Source of the DNA: Roseiarcus sp031367195
GTDB taxonomy: Bacteria > Pseudomonadota > Alphaproteobacteria > Rhizobiales > Beijerinckiaceae
NCBI GenBank assembly: GCA_031367195.1
Contig: JANLPL010000346.1
Coordinates: 1 to 17,486, forward strand
DNA: 17,486 nt
Direction of reading: 5' to 3'
Shown here one piece after another: positions 1 to 7,518 of this stretch. The translations under genes and the position numbers were made by a program. How positions within the stretch are numbered: the first letter of the stretch is position 1; each line of letters begins with the position of its first letter. The notes under the pieces were generated by a model. That model was not told the origin of the DNA and made no database searches. It was given only the letters and a program-made list of their open reading frames with translations.

Positions 1-1233
1 GTTGGGGACGTTTTTTCCTTCGGGGCGTACCGGGTCGGCAACCGCGGACCCCTGGGATTCTCCCTCTACACGGAGCCGGGGGCGCTGATCGACCACGCCG
101 ACCGCTTCGCTCGCGAACAACTGCACCAACTGTCGTCGCGCATGGACGCGGACGAATGGTGGCCGGAGCAGGCTTTCGCCAAGATCGGCGAGGCCGGGTT
201 TTTCGGCGCCACCATTCCGCCGGAATACGGCGGCGCGGGGCTCGATCTGCTGTCGGCCGGACTTGTGCTGCAAGGGTTCGGGCGATGGAACCATGCGCTG
301 GCGCTTTCCTATGTCGCCCACGACAATCTTTGCGCCAACAACATCTACCGGAATGGCAGCGAACAGCAGCGGCGCAAATACCTGCCGGATCTCTGCTCGG
401 GGCGCAAGGTCGGCGCGCTGGGCTTGACTGAGCCCGGCGCTGGTTCTGACGCGCTAGGATCGATGCGCACGACCGCGCGGCGCGACGGCGATCATTACGT
501 CCTGAACGGCGGCAAGATCTACATCACCAACGGTCCCGTCGCCGACGTGCTGCTGGTTTACGCCAAGACCGACAAGGACAAGGGCGCGCACGGCATATCC
601 GCCTTCATCGTCGAGAAGGAGTTTCCCGGCTTCAAGGTCGCGCAGAAGCTGGAGAAGATGGGCTATCGCGGCAGTCCGACGGGGGAACTGCTGTTCGAGG
701 ATTGCCGCGTTCCCGCCGAGAACCTGGTCGGTGGAGAGAATCGCGGCGTCGCCGTGGTGATGAGCGGCCTCGATCTCGAACGGGCGATGATCTCGCCCTT
801 GTGCCTCGGCATCATGGAGCGCGCGCTGGAACTCTCGATCGACTACGCCAAGACGCGCGAACAGTTCGGCAAGCCGATCGGCTCGTTCCAGATGGTGCAG
901 TCGATGCTGGCCGACATGTATGTGCTGGTCGAAACCGCGCGCGTATTCACCTATCGCGCCCTTGCGGCGGGCGCCGCTCTGGAGATCGGCGGCGGGGGGC
1001 GGGGCGACATTCATATGCTGACGGCGGCGTCGGTGATGTACGCGGCCAATTCCTGCCACGACGTTCTCGACAAGGCCGTGCAGATCCACGGCGGATCGGG
1101 ATACATCTGGGATTCCGAGATCAACCGTTTGTTCCGCTCCACCAAGCTGATGGAAATCGGGGCCGGGACCACGGAAGTGCGTAAGATGATCATTGCCGGC
1201 GAATTGCTGAAGGACATGAAACGGCATGGCTGA
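1..1233 (+). CDS. Acyl-CoA dehydrogenase, isovaleryl-CoA dehydrogenase type (5' end outside window)
   Basis: This is an FAD-dependent acyl-CoA dehydrogenase that would oxidise an acyl-CoA at C2-C3 and pass electrons to ETF. The frame is open from base 1 and reads family-like helical sequence before the first ATG (142), with no ATG, GTG or TTG upstream, so the true start lies outside the window. Visible motifs are LTEPGAGSD (about 424-450), the flavin/substrate region around ITNG, QIHGGSGYI, and a C-terminal IGAGTTEVRK. The MCAD-type catalytic Glu (YEG) is absent there. A Glu in GLDLER (codon 778-780) sits where isovaleryl-CoA dehydrogenase has its base. The 3' end overlaps the next gene by 8 nt. 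In this setting it could instead act like LvaC or the ACAD10/11 dehydrogenase domain on a 4-phosphoacyl-CoA. The family is sure; the substrate is unknown. Confidence 0.93.
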   Translation, partial: VGDVFSFGAYRVGNRGPLGFSLYTEPGALIDHADRFAREQLHQLSSRMDADEWWPEQAFAKIGEAGFFGATIPPEYGGAGLDLLSAGLVLQGFGRWNHALALSYVAHDNLCANNIYRNGSEQQRRKYLPDLCSGRKVGALGLTEPGAGSDALGSMRTTARRDGDHYVLNGGKIYITNGPVADVLLVYAKTDKDKGAHGISAFIVEKEFPGFKVAQKLEKMGYRGSPTGELLFEDCRVPAENLVGGENRGVAVVMSGLDLERAMISPLCLGIMERALELSIDYAKTREQFGKPIGSFQMVQSMLADMYVLVETARVFTYRALAAGAALEIGGGGRGDIHMLTAASVMYAANSCHDVLDKAVQIHGGSGYIWDSEINRLFRSTKLMEIGAGTTEVRKMIIAGELLKDMKRHG

Positions 1234-2101
1234 CGCCACGCCTTCCGCCCCCGAGCGTTTCGGTCTCGACGACGAAGCGCTGGCGACGAATCGGACCGTG
1301 TACGCCGCGGGCGCGCTGGCGGGGCAGGTTGCGCTGATCTCGGGAGGCGCCGGCGGCATCGGCCGCGCGACGGCTTGGCTGTTTGCGCGCCTCGGCGCGC
1401 GCGTCGTGATCGCGGGGCGGAGCGAAGCCAAGCTCGACGCGCTGATCGGCGCGCTGGCCGCGCGCGGCTTTGAAGCCAGCCGGTGCGTCGTCGATGTTCG
1501 CGAACCCGCCTCCGTCTCGGCTTTGTTCGACCGCGTGTATGACGAGCAAGGCCGCCTCGATTGTCTCATCAACAGTGCGGGCGGTCAGTTTCCGCAACCG
1601 GCGATCGATTTTTCCGTCAAGGGTTGGAACGCGGTCATCAACACCAACCTGAACGGCGCCTGGTTCATGATGCAGGCCGCCGCCCGGCGCTGGCGCGACA
1701 CGGGAACGCGGGGCGGCATTGTCAACATCGTCGTCGTGACCAGTCATGGCCTCTATGGCATCGCCCATTCCATTGCGGCGCGATCCGGCGTGATCGGGCT
1801 CTCGCGCGCGGTTTCCGTCGAATGGGCGCCGCTCGGCATTCGCGTCAATTGCATCGCGCCGGGCTCGATCGAGACGGAAGGCTGGAAGGTCTATTCGCCC
1901 GAGGCGCGCGCGGCCTATCCGCGCTCCAACCCGATGATGCGGGTCGGCTCGACCTGGGATATCGCCGAGGCCTGCATGTATCTGAGCAGTCCGGCAGCCA
2001 ACTACATCAGCGGCGAAGTCCTCACGGTCGACGGCGGCGGGCAGCATTGGGGCGAGACCTGGACCACCGGCAAGCCGGCCTATTTCGAAGGGAATAGCTG
2101 A
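1226..2101 (+). CDS. SDR family oxidoreductase, PECR/DECR-like (atypical active site)
   Basis: This 291-aa Rossmann-fold short-chain dehydrogenase/reductase has the nucleotide-binding glycine motif SGGAGGIG at residues 39-46 and NSAGG at 116-120 in place of NNAG. Its C-terminus is typical, with SPAANYISGEVLTVDGGG. The usual YxxxK catalytic pair is absent. The aligned segment is HSIAAR, so Ser182 and Arg186 occupy those places, with Ser173 and Tyr177 nearby. The HSxAARxGV pattern resembles peroxisomal trans-2-enoyl-CoA reductase (PECR) and 2,4-dienoyl-CoA reductases, which act on acyl-CoAs. The ATG lies inside the end of the acyl-CoA dehydrogenase gene (8-nt overlap), which implies translational coupling. 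Likely roles are reduction of an enoyl-CoA or of a keto-acyl-CoA (LvaD-like role). The family is sure; the reaction is inferred. Confidence 0.9.
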   Translation: MADATPSAPERFGLDDEALATNRTVYAAGALAGQVALISGGAGGIGRATAWLFARLGARVVIAGRSEAKLDALIGALAARGFEASRCVVDVREPASVSALFDRVYDEQGRLDCLINSAGGQFPQPAIDFSVKGWNAVINTNLNGAWFMMQAAARRWRDTGTRGGIVNIVVVTSHGLYGIAHSIAARSGVIGLSRAVSVEWAPLGIRVNCIAPGSIETEGWKVYSPEARAAYPRSNPMMRVGSTWDIAEACMYLSSPAANYISGEVLTVDGGGQHWGETWTTGKPAYFEGNS

Positions 2102-2127
2102 GTGCCGCCGCACATCCTGCCCCCCTC

Positions 2128-2143
2128 CCGCGCGCACGCGCGG
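2128..2143 (+). other. Short GC-rich intercistronic hairpin
   Basis: The sequence CCGCGC-GCAC-GCGCGG forms a 6-bp perfect stem with a 4-nt loop, in the 68-nt gap between the SDR and kinase genes and just after a C-rich run. No T-tract follows directly, so it is unlikely to be a strong terminator. It may tune mRNA stability or read-through. It is the only notable structure in this gap. Confidence 0.4.
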
Positions 2144-2169
2144 CTTCGTTGATTGGCAAGGGACGATCG

Positions 2170-3213
2170 ATGCCGGACTTCGATCCCTTCGACACCGACA
2201 GCGTCGCTCGCCGGCTGCTCGTTTTCCTGCGCGCGCAAGCCGGCGAACAGGTCGAGATTGGCGCGCTCGCTCGATTCACGGTCGGTTTCTCCTGGGTCAC
2301 TTATGGATTTCCAGCCAAATGGATCGAGGCGGATCAAAGGGTTGCGCGGGAGCTGATCCTGAGGGTGGGGCCGCCCAACGGCATCTTTGCGCCGTACCGG
2401 GCGGCGCCCGAGTTCGCGGTGTTGCAAGCGCTGCGGGCAAGCGCGGTGCGGGCGCCGCGAGCCTATTGGTGTTGCGACGACCTCGATGTCCTCGGCGCGC
2501 CCTTCTTTATTTGCGAGCGCGTCGAGGGCGAGGCCCCGATACCCTGGAGCCGCGACGGCAAACCCGTGTTCGACGAGGCTTCCCGAATAGGCCTCGCGGA
2601 CCAATTCATCGGGGCGGTCGCGGCGCTGCATAATTTCGAATGGCGCGGGACCGGCGTCGAAACCCTTGAGGGCGCGAGGACTCCCGAACACGCGGCGGTG
2701 TCGGAAATCGATGTCTGGAGCGGCCGTATGCAGGCATGGTCGACGCGGCGCTACCCCATTCTGGACTATGCGCTCGCCTGGTTTCGCGCCCATGCGCCGC
2801 GAGCAGCGCGCATCAGCGTGGTTCACGGCGACTATCGCATCGGCAATTTTCTGGTCGCCGACGCCAAGATCACCGCGATACTGGATTGGGAACTCGTCCA
2901 CCTCGGCGACCCCCTGGAAGATCTCGGTTGGATCTGCATGCAGGCCTGGCGCGGCCGTTCGCCCTACATGTGCCATCTGCTCAGCCGCGAGGAATTGAGC
3001 GACAAATATGCCGGGTTGACGGGCATGAACGTCGATGCCGCGGCGCTGCGCTATTGGGAAGCGTTCGGCACGTTCAAACTCGCCGCAATGCATCTGGCCG
3101 CCGCCTATAGCTTCGAAACGCGCGGCTTCAACGACATGCGGATGGCGGGCATGGCGGCGCAGATACCGCGCATGTTGTTGCAAGTGGAAGCCGCGCTGGA
3201 GCAAGCCGCATGA
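2170..3213 (+). CDS. APH-fold phosphotransferase of the ACAD10/11 (LvaA-like) family
   Basis: This 347-aa kinase has the aminoglycoside-phosphotransferase fold. The catalytic motif is HGDYRIGN at residues 219-226 (Asp221 as base, Asn226 as Mg ligand). The second metal motif is ILDWELVHLGDP, with Asp239. The N-terminal ELILRVGPP strand carries an Arg where antibiotic kinases usually have the ATP-contacting Lys, as in ACAD10/11-type kinases. Such proteins beside acyl-CoA dehydrogenases phosphorylate 4-hydroxyacyl-CoA rather than antibiotics (established for ACAD10/11 and LvaA). A TTG at 2149 would add seven residues, but AAGGGA (2158-2163) sits six bases before ATG 2170, so I chose that start. 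Its stop overlaps the next ATG (ATGA), which indicates coupling to the small protein. Drug resistance is unlikely from context. Confidence 0.9.
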   Translation: MPDFDPFDTDSVARRLLVFLRAQAGEQVEIGALARFTVGFSWVTYGFPAKWIEADQRVARELILRVGPPNGIFAPYRAAPEFAVLQALRASAVRAPRAYWCCDDLDVLGAPFFICERVEGEAPIPWSRDGKPVFDEASRIGLADQFIGAVAALHNFEWRGTGVETLEGARTPEHAAVSEIDVWSGRMQAWSTRRYPILDYALAWFRAHAPRAARISVVHGDYRIGNFLVADAKITAILDWELVHLGDPLEDLGWICMQAWRGRSPYMCHLLSREELSDKYAGLTGMNVDAAALRYWEAFGTFKLAAMHLAAAYSFETRGFNDMRMAGMAAQIPRMLLQVEAALEQAA

Positions 3214-3695
3214 TCGCCTCGCTCGAACGCGTCCTGGAGGGAATCGTCGCGACGCTGCGGACCGATGTGATTCCGAAAGTGACGGAGGAGCACGCGCGAA
3301 GCCAGGCCGTCGGCGTGATCGATCTCATCAACAATCTCGTCGCGCGCGTCGAATGGGCGCGCGATCCGCTGCTCCATGGCGTGCGCGAACGCCGCGAAGC
3401 GCTCGGCGCCGCGCACGCTCTCCTGTTGGGCCCTCCCGCGATCCGGAGCGCCAGCCTCGAAATTCCGCTGGCGGAGGCCAACTCACGCGCGCTGCTCGCC
3501 GAGCGCGACCGGCTCGACGCCGAGATCGCCGACCTGCTCGTCTTCGCCTATGCGAGCGCGCCCGACGGGGAGGCCGTCACGGTTCTTCGCAAGCAAATCC
3601 ACGACGACATGATCAGCGAAATGGCGATGTCGCGCAAGCCGCTGTTCGCGGAGATGACGAAGGGCGGCGCGCGCGTGCGCGACGGCGGCTCGTAA
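3210..3695 (+). CDS. Small conserved-looking helical protein coupled to the kinase
   Basis: I do not recognise this 161-aa protein with certainty. It appears almost entirely alpha-helical: charged heptad-like stretches (ANSRALLAERDRLDAEIADL region), no signal peptide, no membrane segment, no cysteine clusters and no obvious catalytic motif. Its ATG overlaps the kinase stop by 4 nt, and the ligase follows 23 nt downstream. In P. putida the kinase LvaA needs the small protein LvaB, encoded immediately beside it, and many ACAD10/11-type bacterial kinases have a small DUF6285-type neighbour. The N-terminal pattern (LERVLEGI..LR..VIPK....ARSQA) is loosely reminiscent of those proteins, but the length and C-terminus differ. 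An accessory-subunit role is inferred from position. Confidence 0.75.
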   Translation: MIASLERVLEGIVATLRTDVIPKVTEEHARSQAVGVIDLINNLVARVEWARDPLLHGVRERREALGAAHALLLGPPAIRSASLEIPLAEANSRALLAERDRLDAEIADLLVFAYASAPDGEAVTVLRKQIHDDMISEMAMSRKPLFAEMTKGGARVRDGGS

Positions 3696-3718
3696 GGGCG
3701 AAGAGGAGAGAGGATAGC

Positions 3719-5365
3719 ATGGGCTATTATTTCGACCCACGTCTGCCGCGGTCGGACGCGTGCGTCCAGCGTTACATGATCGAGCGCTGGGCGCGCGAGC
3801 AACCCGACAAGATCTTCGCGGTGACTCCGGCGGGCGTCGAGTGGAGCTACCGCGAGATGCGCCGGCAGGCTGTCACGACCGCCAACGCGCTGCGCGCGCT
3901 TGGCGTCCAGCAGGGCGACCCCGTTCTCGTCTGGTTGCCGAACGGGCTCGACTGCGTCCGCGTCTGGTTCGGCCTCAACCATCTTGGCGCGGTCTATGTA
4001 CCGCTTAATCTGGCCTATCGCGGCCATCTACTGGAACACGCCATCGGCATTTCCGGCGCGAGGCTCGCCGTGGTTCACGCTGATCTCCAGGAGCGGCTGC
4101 GGGGCCTGGAAAGTCACGCACTGCGGGAGATTGTCGTTCTTGGCGGCTCGGCGCGCGAGATCGGCGGCCTGACAGTGCGCGACGCGGACGCGTTGGCGGG
4201 AATGGATGAGGCGCCCCCGGCGCTGGAGCGCGAAATCGCGCCCTGGGACCCGCAGGCGATCATGTTCACCTCCGGCACGACAGGCCCTTCAAAGGGGGTG
4301 CTCTGTTCCTATTTCCATCTGCACCAGATGGCGGTATCGGCGCCGTTTCTCTCTGCGTCTGATCGCTACATGGTCAATCTGCCGCTCAATCACGCGAGCG
4401 GTGTGATGCCGGTGACGGCGATGCTGGCGCATGGCGGTTCGATTGGCGTGGTCGATGTGTTCGACACCGAGCAGTTCTGGCCGCTCGCGCGCAAGCTCCA
4501 GGTCACCACATCGATCATGCTCGGCGTGATGGGACAGTTCCTGCTGAAACGCCCCGAACATTCCGACGACAAGAACCACACGCTGAAGACCTGCACCTAC
4601 GTGCCTTTCAACGACACCGGGCCGATGTTCCATCAACGATTTGGAACCGAGGTGCACACGCACTTCAACATGACGGAAATCTCGATGCCGCTCGTGTCGG
4701 AAGCCAACCCGAAGGCGCTCGGCAGCGCGGGACGCGCGCGCAAGGGAGTCGAGCTCCGTGTCGTCGATGAAAACGATTGCGAACTGCCCGCCGGCGTCGT
4801 CGGCGAATTGATCGTGCGGACCGATTGCCCCTGGGCGATCAGCCACGGCTACGCCGGCAATCCCGAAGCGACCGCCAGCGCCTGGCGCAATGGCTGGTTC
4901 CATACCGGCGACGCTTTCCGGCGCGATGTCGAAGGCAATTACTATTTTGTCGATCGGCTCAAGGACGCGATCCGCCGGCGCGGCGAGAATATCTCGTCGT
5001 TCGAGGTCGAGTCCGAGGTGCTCGCTTTTCCAGCGGTGCGCGAAGTCGCGGCGATCGCCGTGCCGAATGAAATCGCGGAGGACGAAGTGATGGCGGTGGT
5101 CGCGCTGCGCGAGGGCGCGAACTTCGATCCGGCCGAGCTGATCTCGTTCCTGATCCCGCGCATGGCGCATTTCATGGTGCCGCGCTATGTCCGCGTCGTC
5201 GAAACGCTGCCGCGGACGCCGACCGCCAAGATCGAAAAGACTCGCCTGCGCAAGGAAGGCTTGACCGCCGACACCTGGGACCGCGAGAGTTCGGGCATCG
5301 CCGTCAGGCGCGAAAGGATCGGAGCGGCGACAGCGGGCGCGGCGCCCATCAAGGAAGGGCGTTGA
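3719..5365 (+). CDS. AMP-forming acyl-CoA ligase (ANL superfamily)
   Basis: This 548-aa adenylate-forming ligase would activate a carboxylic acid with ATP and CoA. The P-loop-like core A3 reads FTSGTTGPSKG (residues 183-193, Lys192). A5 is FNMTEISMPL, A7 is HTGD (His395 to Asp398), the hinge region is DRLKDAIRRRGENISSFEVE, and the A10 catalytic lysine is Lys504 in TAKIEKTRL. The reading frame is open back to about 3035, but that stretch overlaps two convincing genes. ATG 3719 follows a strong GAGGAG (3703-3708) and opens with the usual family N-terminus (MGYYFDPRLPRSDACV). It resembles crotonobetaine/carnitine-type ligases in general layout, but the substrate cannot be read from sequence. It occupies the LvaE-like activation step of this operon. 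Confidence 0.94.
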   Translation: MGYYFDPRLPRSDACVQRYMIERWAREQPDKIFAVTPAGVEWSYREMRRQAVTTANALRALGVQQGDPVLVWLPNGLDCVRVWFGLNHLGAVYVPLNLAYRGHLLEHAIGISGARLAVVHADLQERLRGLESHALREIVVLGGSAREIGGLTVRDADALAGMDEAPPALEREIAPWDPQAIMFTSGTTGPSKGVLCSYFHLHQMAVSAPFLSASDRYMVNLPLNHASGVMPVTAMLAHGGSIGVVDVFDTEQFWPLARKLQVTTSIMLGVMGQFLLKRPEHSDDKNHTLKTCTYVPFNDTGPMFHQRFGTEVHTHFNMTEISMPLVSEANPKALGSAGRARKGVELRVVDENDCELPAGVVGELIVRTDCPWAISHGYAGNPEATASAWRNGWFHTGDAFRRDVEGNYYFVDRLKDAIRRRGENISSFEVESEVLAFPAVREVAAIAVPNEIAEDEVMAVVALREGANFDPAELISFLIPRMAHFMVPRYVRVVETLPRTPTAKIEKTRLRKEGLTADTWDRESSGIAVRRERIGAATAGAAPIKEGR

Positions 5366-5814
5366 TGTCAACGTTTCATTTCGAACCCGGGCGAACGTTG
5401 GTGACGCCGGGACGAACCATCGGCGAAGGCGACATCAACCTGTTCGCCGGGCTGGTTGGCGACTTCACGCCGGTGCATGTCGATGAGAGCTTTGCCCGGA
5501 CGACCCCGTACGGCGGCCGCATCGCGCATGGCCCGCTAGCCATGTCGACCGCCATCGGCATGCTGACGCAGACGGGCTTGCTGGGCGAACGGGTCGTCGG
5601 GCTGCTCAATCTGAACTGGGATTTCAAAGGCCCCGTCAAGATCGGAGACACGATCCGGTCGCGCGTGCGCGTGGCCTCGTCGCGCGCCTCATCGAGGGAA
5701 GGTCGCGGCGTCGTCGTGTTCGATTTCGACGTCGTCAATCAGCACGACGCCATCGTTCAGCACGGCCGCATGACGGTACTCGTCAATAGCGGCTTCCAGG
5801 GAGAAGAGCCGTGA
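5365..5814 (+). CDS. MaoC-family enoyl-CoA hydratase (hot-dog fold)
   Basis: This 149-aa single hot-dog protein has the hydratase-2 segment GDFTPVHVDESFA. Asp33 and His38 are the catalytic pair of (R)-specific enoyl-CoA hydratases. The usual Asn between them (DxNPxH) is Thr here. A glycine-rich IAHGPLAMS loop follows. The ATG overlaps the ligase stop by one base (TGATG) and is preceded by AAGGAAGGG (5351-5359), so the TTG three bases earlier is not needed as a start. It would hydrate a 2-enoyl-CoA made by the operon's dehydrogenase or phosphate-eliminating step to a 3-hydroxyacyl-CoA. Some MaoC proteins are dehydratases or act on other thioesters. Confidence 0.9.
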   Translation: MSTFHFEPGRTLVTPGRTIGEGDINLFAGLVGDFTPVHVDESFARTTPYGGRIAHGPLAMSTAIGMLTQTGLLGERVVGLLNLNWDFKGPVKIGDTIRSRVRVASSRASSREGRGVVVFDFDVVNQHDAIVQHGRMTVLVNSGFQGEEP

Positions 5815-6812
5815 ACGCGTTCCGCATCGGTCCAGAGGATGAACTTACGCACCTTCCCGACGCCTCGCCGAATTTCAACGAGAGCGTCTATGTCAACGCC
5901 TTCGACGCCACGACGCGCGTCGGGGGCTGGATGCGCCTCGGCAACCGCGTCAACGAAAGTCACGCCGAGCTATCCGTCTGCCTCTATCTTCCCGACGGGC
6001 GAATCGCTTGCAGCTTTCAGCGTCCGTCCATTTCGACCAACGAGCGCTTCGACGCGGGTGGACTTTCCTATTCGGTGATCGAGCCTCTGAAGAAAGTCTC
6101 GATGACTTTCGAGGGCAATCTCTTTCTGGTCGACGATCCCTTCGCGCTGCGAGACCCTCGCAAGCTGTTCGAGACGGCGGCGCGCGCGCCGAGCCGCGTG
6201 CATTGGGTGCTCGAGGGCGAATCGCCGATCCACGGCGGCGAGCCGACCGACCCCTCGACGCCGACCATGTATGGCCGCGATTTCTCGCTCGGCCATTTCA
6301 ATCAACACGCGAGGGTTCGCGGCGAGATTCGCGTCGGCGACCAGACGTGGGCGCTCGATGGCCGCGGCTGGCGCGATCACTCCTGGGGTCCGCGTTACTG
6401 GCAGGCGATCTATTTCTACCGCTTGTTCCTCGCCAATTTTCCGAACGGCGATGGGCTGATGCTGCTGAAGATCACCGACAAGGCGGGCCACACGCGCCGC
6501 GAAGGGGTGCTTCTGGTCGATGGCCAATATGAGGACATCCTCGATATGGATCTGGTGACCGATTGGACCGATAAAAAAGATCCGGCCTTTGCGCGCATCG
6601 GCGTGAGGACCAAGGCCCGCAAGGCCGTGATATCAGGCGAAATTCTGACCCTCGCCCCGCTTCGCAACCGGCGCCGCGCGAACGACGAAATCCTCGTCTC
6701 CAGGATCGCCGAGGGATACACGCGCTTCCGTTGGGACGGACAGGAAGGATACGGAATGACGGAATACATTGAGCGCCTGGAAGACGGGGTGCTGGCCGGC
6801 TATCCGCTCTGA
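5811..6812 (+). CDS. DUF7064-like / CrtC-AttH lipocalin-fold protein
   Basis: This 333-aa protein starts at a GTG that overlaps the MaoC stop (GTGA), with AGGGAGAAG just upstream (5799-5807). There is no signal peptide or membrane segment. The recognisable signature is GRGWRDHSWGPRYW, with Asp189, His190, Trp192 and Gly193. This matches the G-x-RDHSWG-R-W motif of the DUF7064/DUF7065 proteins, related to the hydroxyneurosporene-synthase/AttH two-lipocalin fold. The rest is rich in beta-strand patterns. Members often sit beside APH-type kinases, acyl-CoA ligases and acyl-CoA dehydrogenases, but I know of no proven reaction. It is the last gene of the operon and converges on the TetR gene with only 3 nt between stops. 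Possible roles are binding or hydration/cyclisation of a hydrophobic CoA substrate. Function unknown. Confidence 0.8.
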   Translation: MNAFRIGPEDELTHLPDASPNFNESVYVNAFDATTRVGGWMRLGNRVNESHAELSVCLYLPDGRIACSFQRPSISTNERFDAGGLSYSVIEPLKKVSMTFEGNLFLVDDPFALRDPRKLFETAARAPSRVHWVLEGESPIHGGEPTDPSTPTMYGRDFSLGHFNQHARVRGEIRVGDQTWALDGRGWRDHSWGPRYWQAIYFYRLFLANFPNGDGLMLLKITDKAGHTRREGVLLVDGQYEDILDMDLVTDWTDKKDPAFARIGVRTKARKAVISGEILTLAPLRNRRRANDEILVSRIAEGYTRFRWDGQEGYGMTEYIERLEDGVLAGYPL

Positions 6813-6815
6813 CGA

Positions 6816-7514
6816 TCAGCGCGCGCTCCCCGGCTCCAGCCGATCCGCGACTTTCTCAAGCCGCTCCACCGCCAGAGTCAGCTTGTCGGCCTCGGGCTGC
6901 GAAACGCACAAGCCGCGGTAGATGACATGGGCGATCGCGTCCGCCGTCTCGTCGATTTCGAACGTGCCTTCGTTGCGCAGGAACGCCCATGTTCGATGTT
7001 CGATGCAGCCGTAGATCATGTCGCGCACGAGCGCCGGAGGAACGTCGGAGCGCAATTCGCCCCGCTCGACCCCGGCTTTCACCACTTCGACCACGCGATG
7101 CGAATAGGTTTGATTGAGCTGAAACAGCCGGGTCTTTCGGTAGCCCGCTTCGGGCCGGAACTCCTGGAACATCAGGCGGCTCAAGGCGGGTTCGCGCCGG
7201 ATCGTCATCAGATGATGACGGACGATGAACCGGATCTGGTTCCAGGCCCCGCGCACCGCCGCGAATTGCTCGTCGTCGCGCGCGAGTATTTCCTCAAACC
7301 AATGTTCGACCACGCGCCGAAGCAGATCACGCTTGTTGACGAAGAAGCGGTAGATGCTTCCCTCGACCACCCCGGCCCTTTCCGCTATTTCCGAGATCGG
7401 CGCCTCGTCGTAGCCCTTCTCGGTGAAGACCGAGCGCGCCGCGATCATGATGTCCTGGATCCGACGCTCCGCCGGCAAGCGATTGACGCTACGTCGAACC
7501 CGAGTCTTGGCCAT
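6816..7514 (-). CDS. TetR/AcrR family transcriptional regulator
   Basis: This 232-aa protein has an N-terminal TetR helix-turn-helix, roughly residues 15-62: IQDIMIAARSVFTEKGYDEA, then ISEIAERAGVVEGSIYRFF and the NKRDLL helix. A longer all-helical ligand-binding domain follows. ATG 7514 is preceded by GGGAAGGG at 4-nt spacing. The frame runs on to a TTG at 7556 that lacks a better ribosome site and would include a low-complexity leader. The gene faces the catabolic operon tail to tail and lies 66 nt behind the alcohol dehydrogenase on the same strand, so the two may be co-transcribed. Many regulators of this kind beside acyl-CoA operons respond to acyl-CoA ligands. The target here is inferred, most likely the catabolic operon or its own transcription unit. 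Confidence 0.92.
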   Translation of the reverse strand: MAKTRVRRSVNRLPAERRIQDIMIAARSVFTEKGYDEAPISEIAERAGVVEGSIYRFFVNKRDLLRRVVEHWFEEILARDDEQFAAVRGAWNQIRFIVRHHLMTIRREPALSRLMFQEFRPEAGYRKTRLFQLNQTYSHRVVEVVKAGVERGELRSDVPPALVRDMIYGCIEHRTWAFLRNEGTFEIDETADAIAHVIYRGLCVSQPEADKLTLAVERLEKVADRLEPGSAR

Positions 7515-7518
7515 CGGA

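Noticed and set aside
454..1572. 372-aa open frame on the minus strand
   Set aside because: It lies antisense to two well-supported genes, has low-complexity Arg/Ala/His-rich sequence and no recognisable motif. Such frames are expected in GC-rich coding DNA.
2080..3204. 374-aa open frame on the minus strand across the kinase gene
   Set aside because: The plus-strand kinase has intact HGDxxxxN and DWE motifs. The antisense product has none and shows typical mirror composition.
2170..3213. Antibiotic (aminoglycoside) resistance kinase
   Set aside because: The fold is shared, but the Arg in the ATP strand, the coupled small protein and the surrounding acyl-CoA genes point to the ACAD10/11-type kinase family.
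3035..3718. Long N-terminal extension of the acyl-CoA ligase
   Set aside because: The extension overlaps the kinase and the small protein gene in another frame and is Arg-rich. A strong ribosome site precedes ATG 3719, where the family N-terminus begins.
4289..5371. 360-aa open frame on the minus strand across the ligase gene
   Set aside because: It is the mirror of a gene with all ANL core motifs, and no family resemblance was visible.
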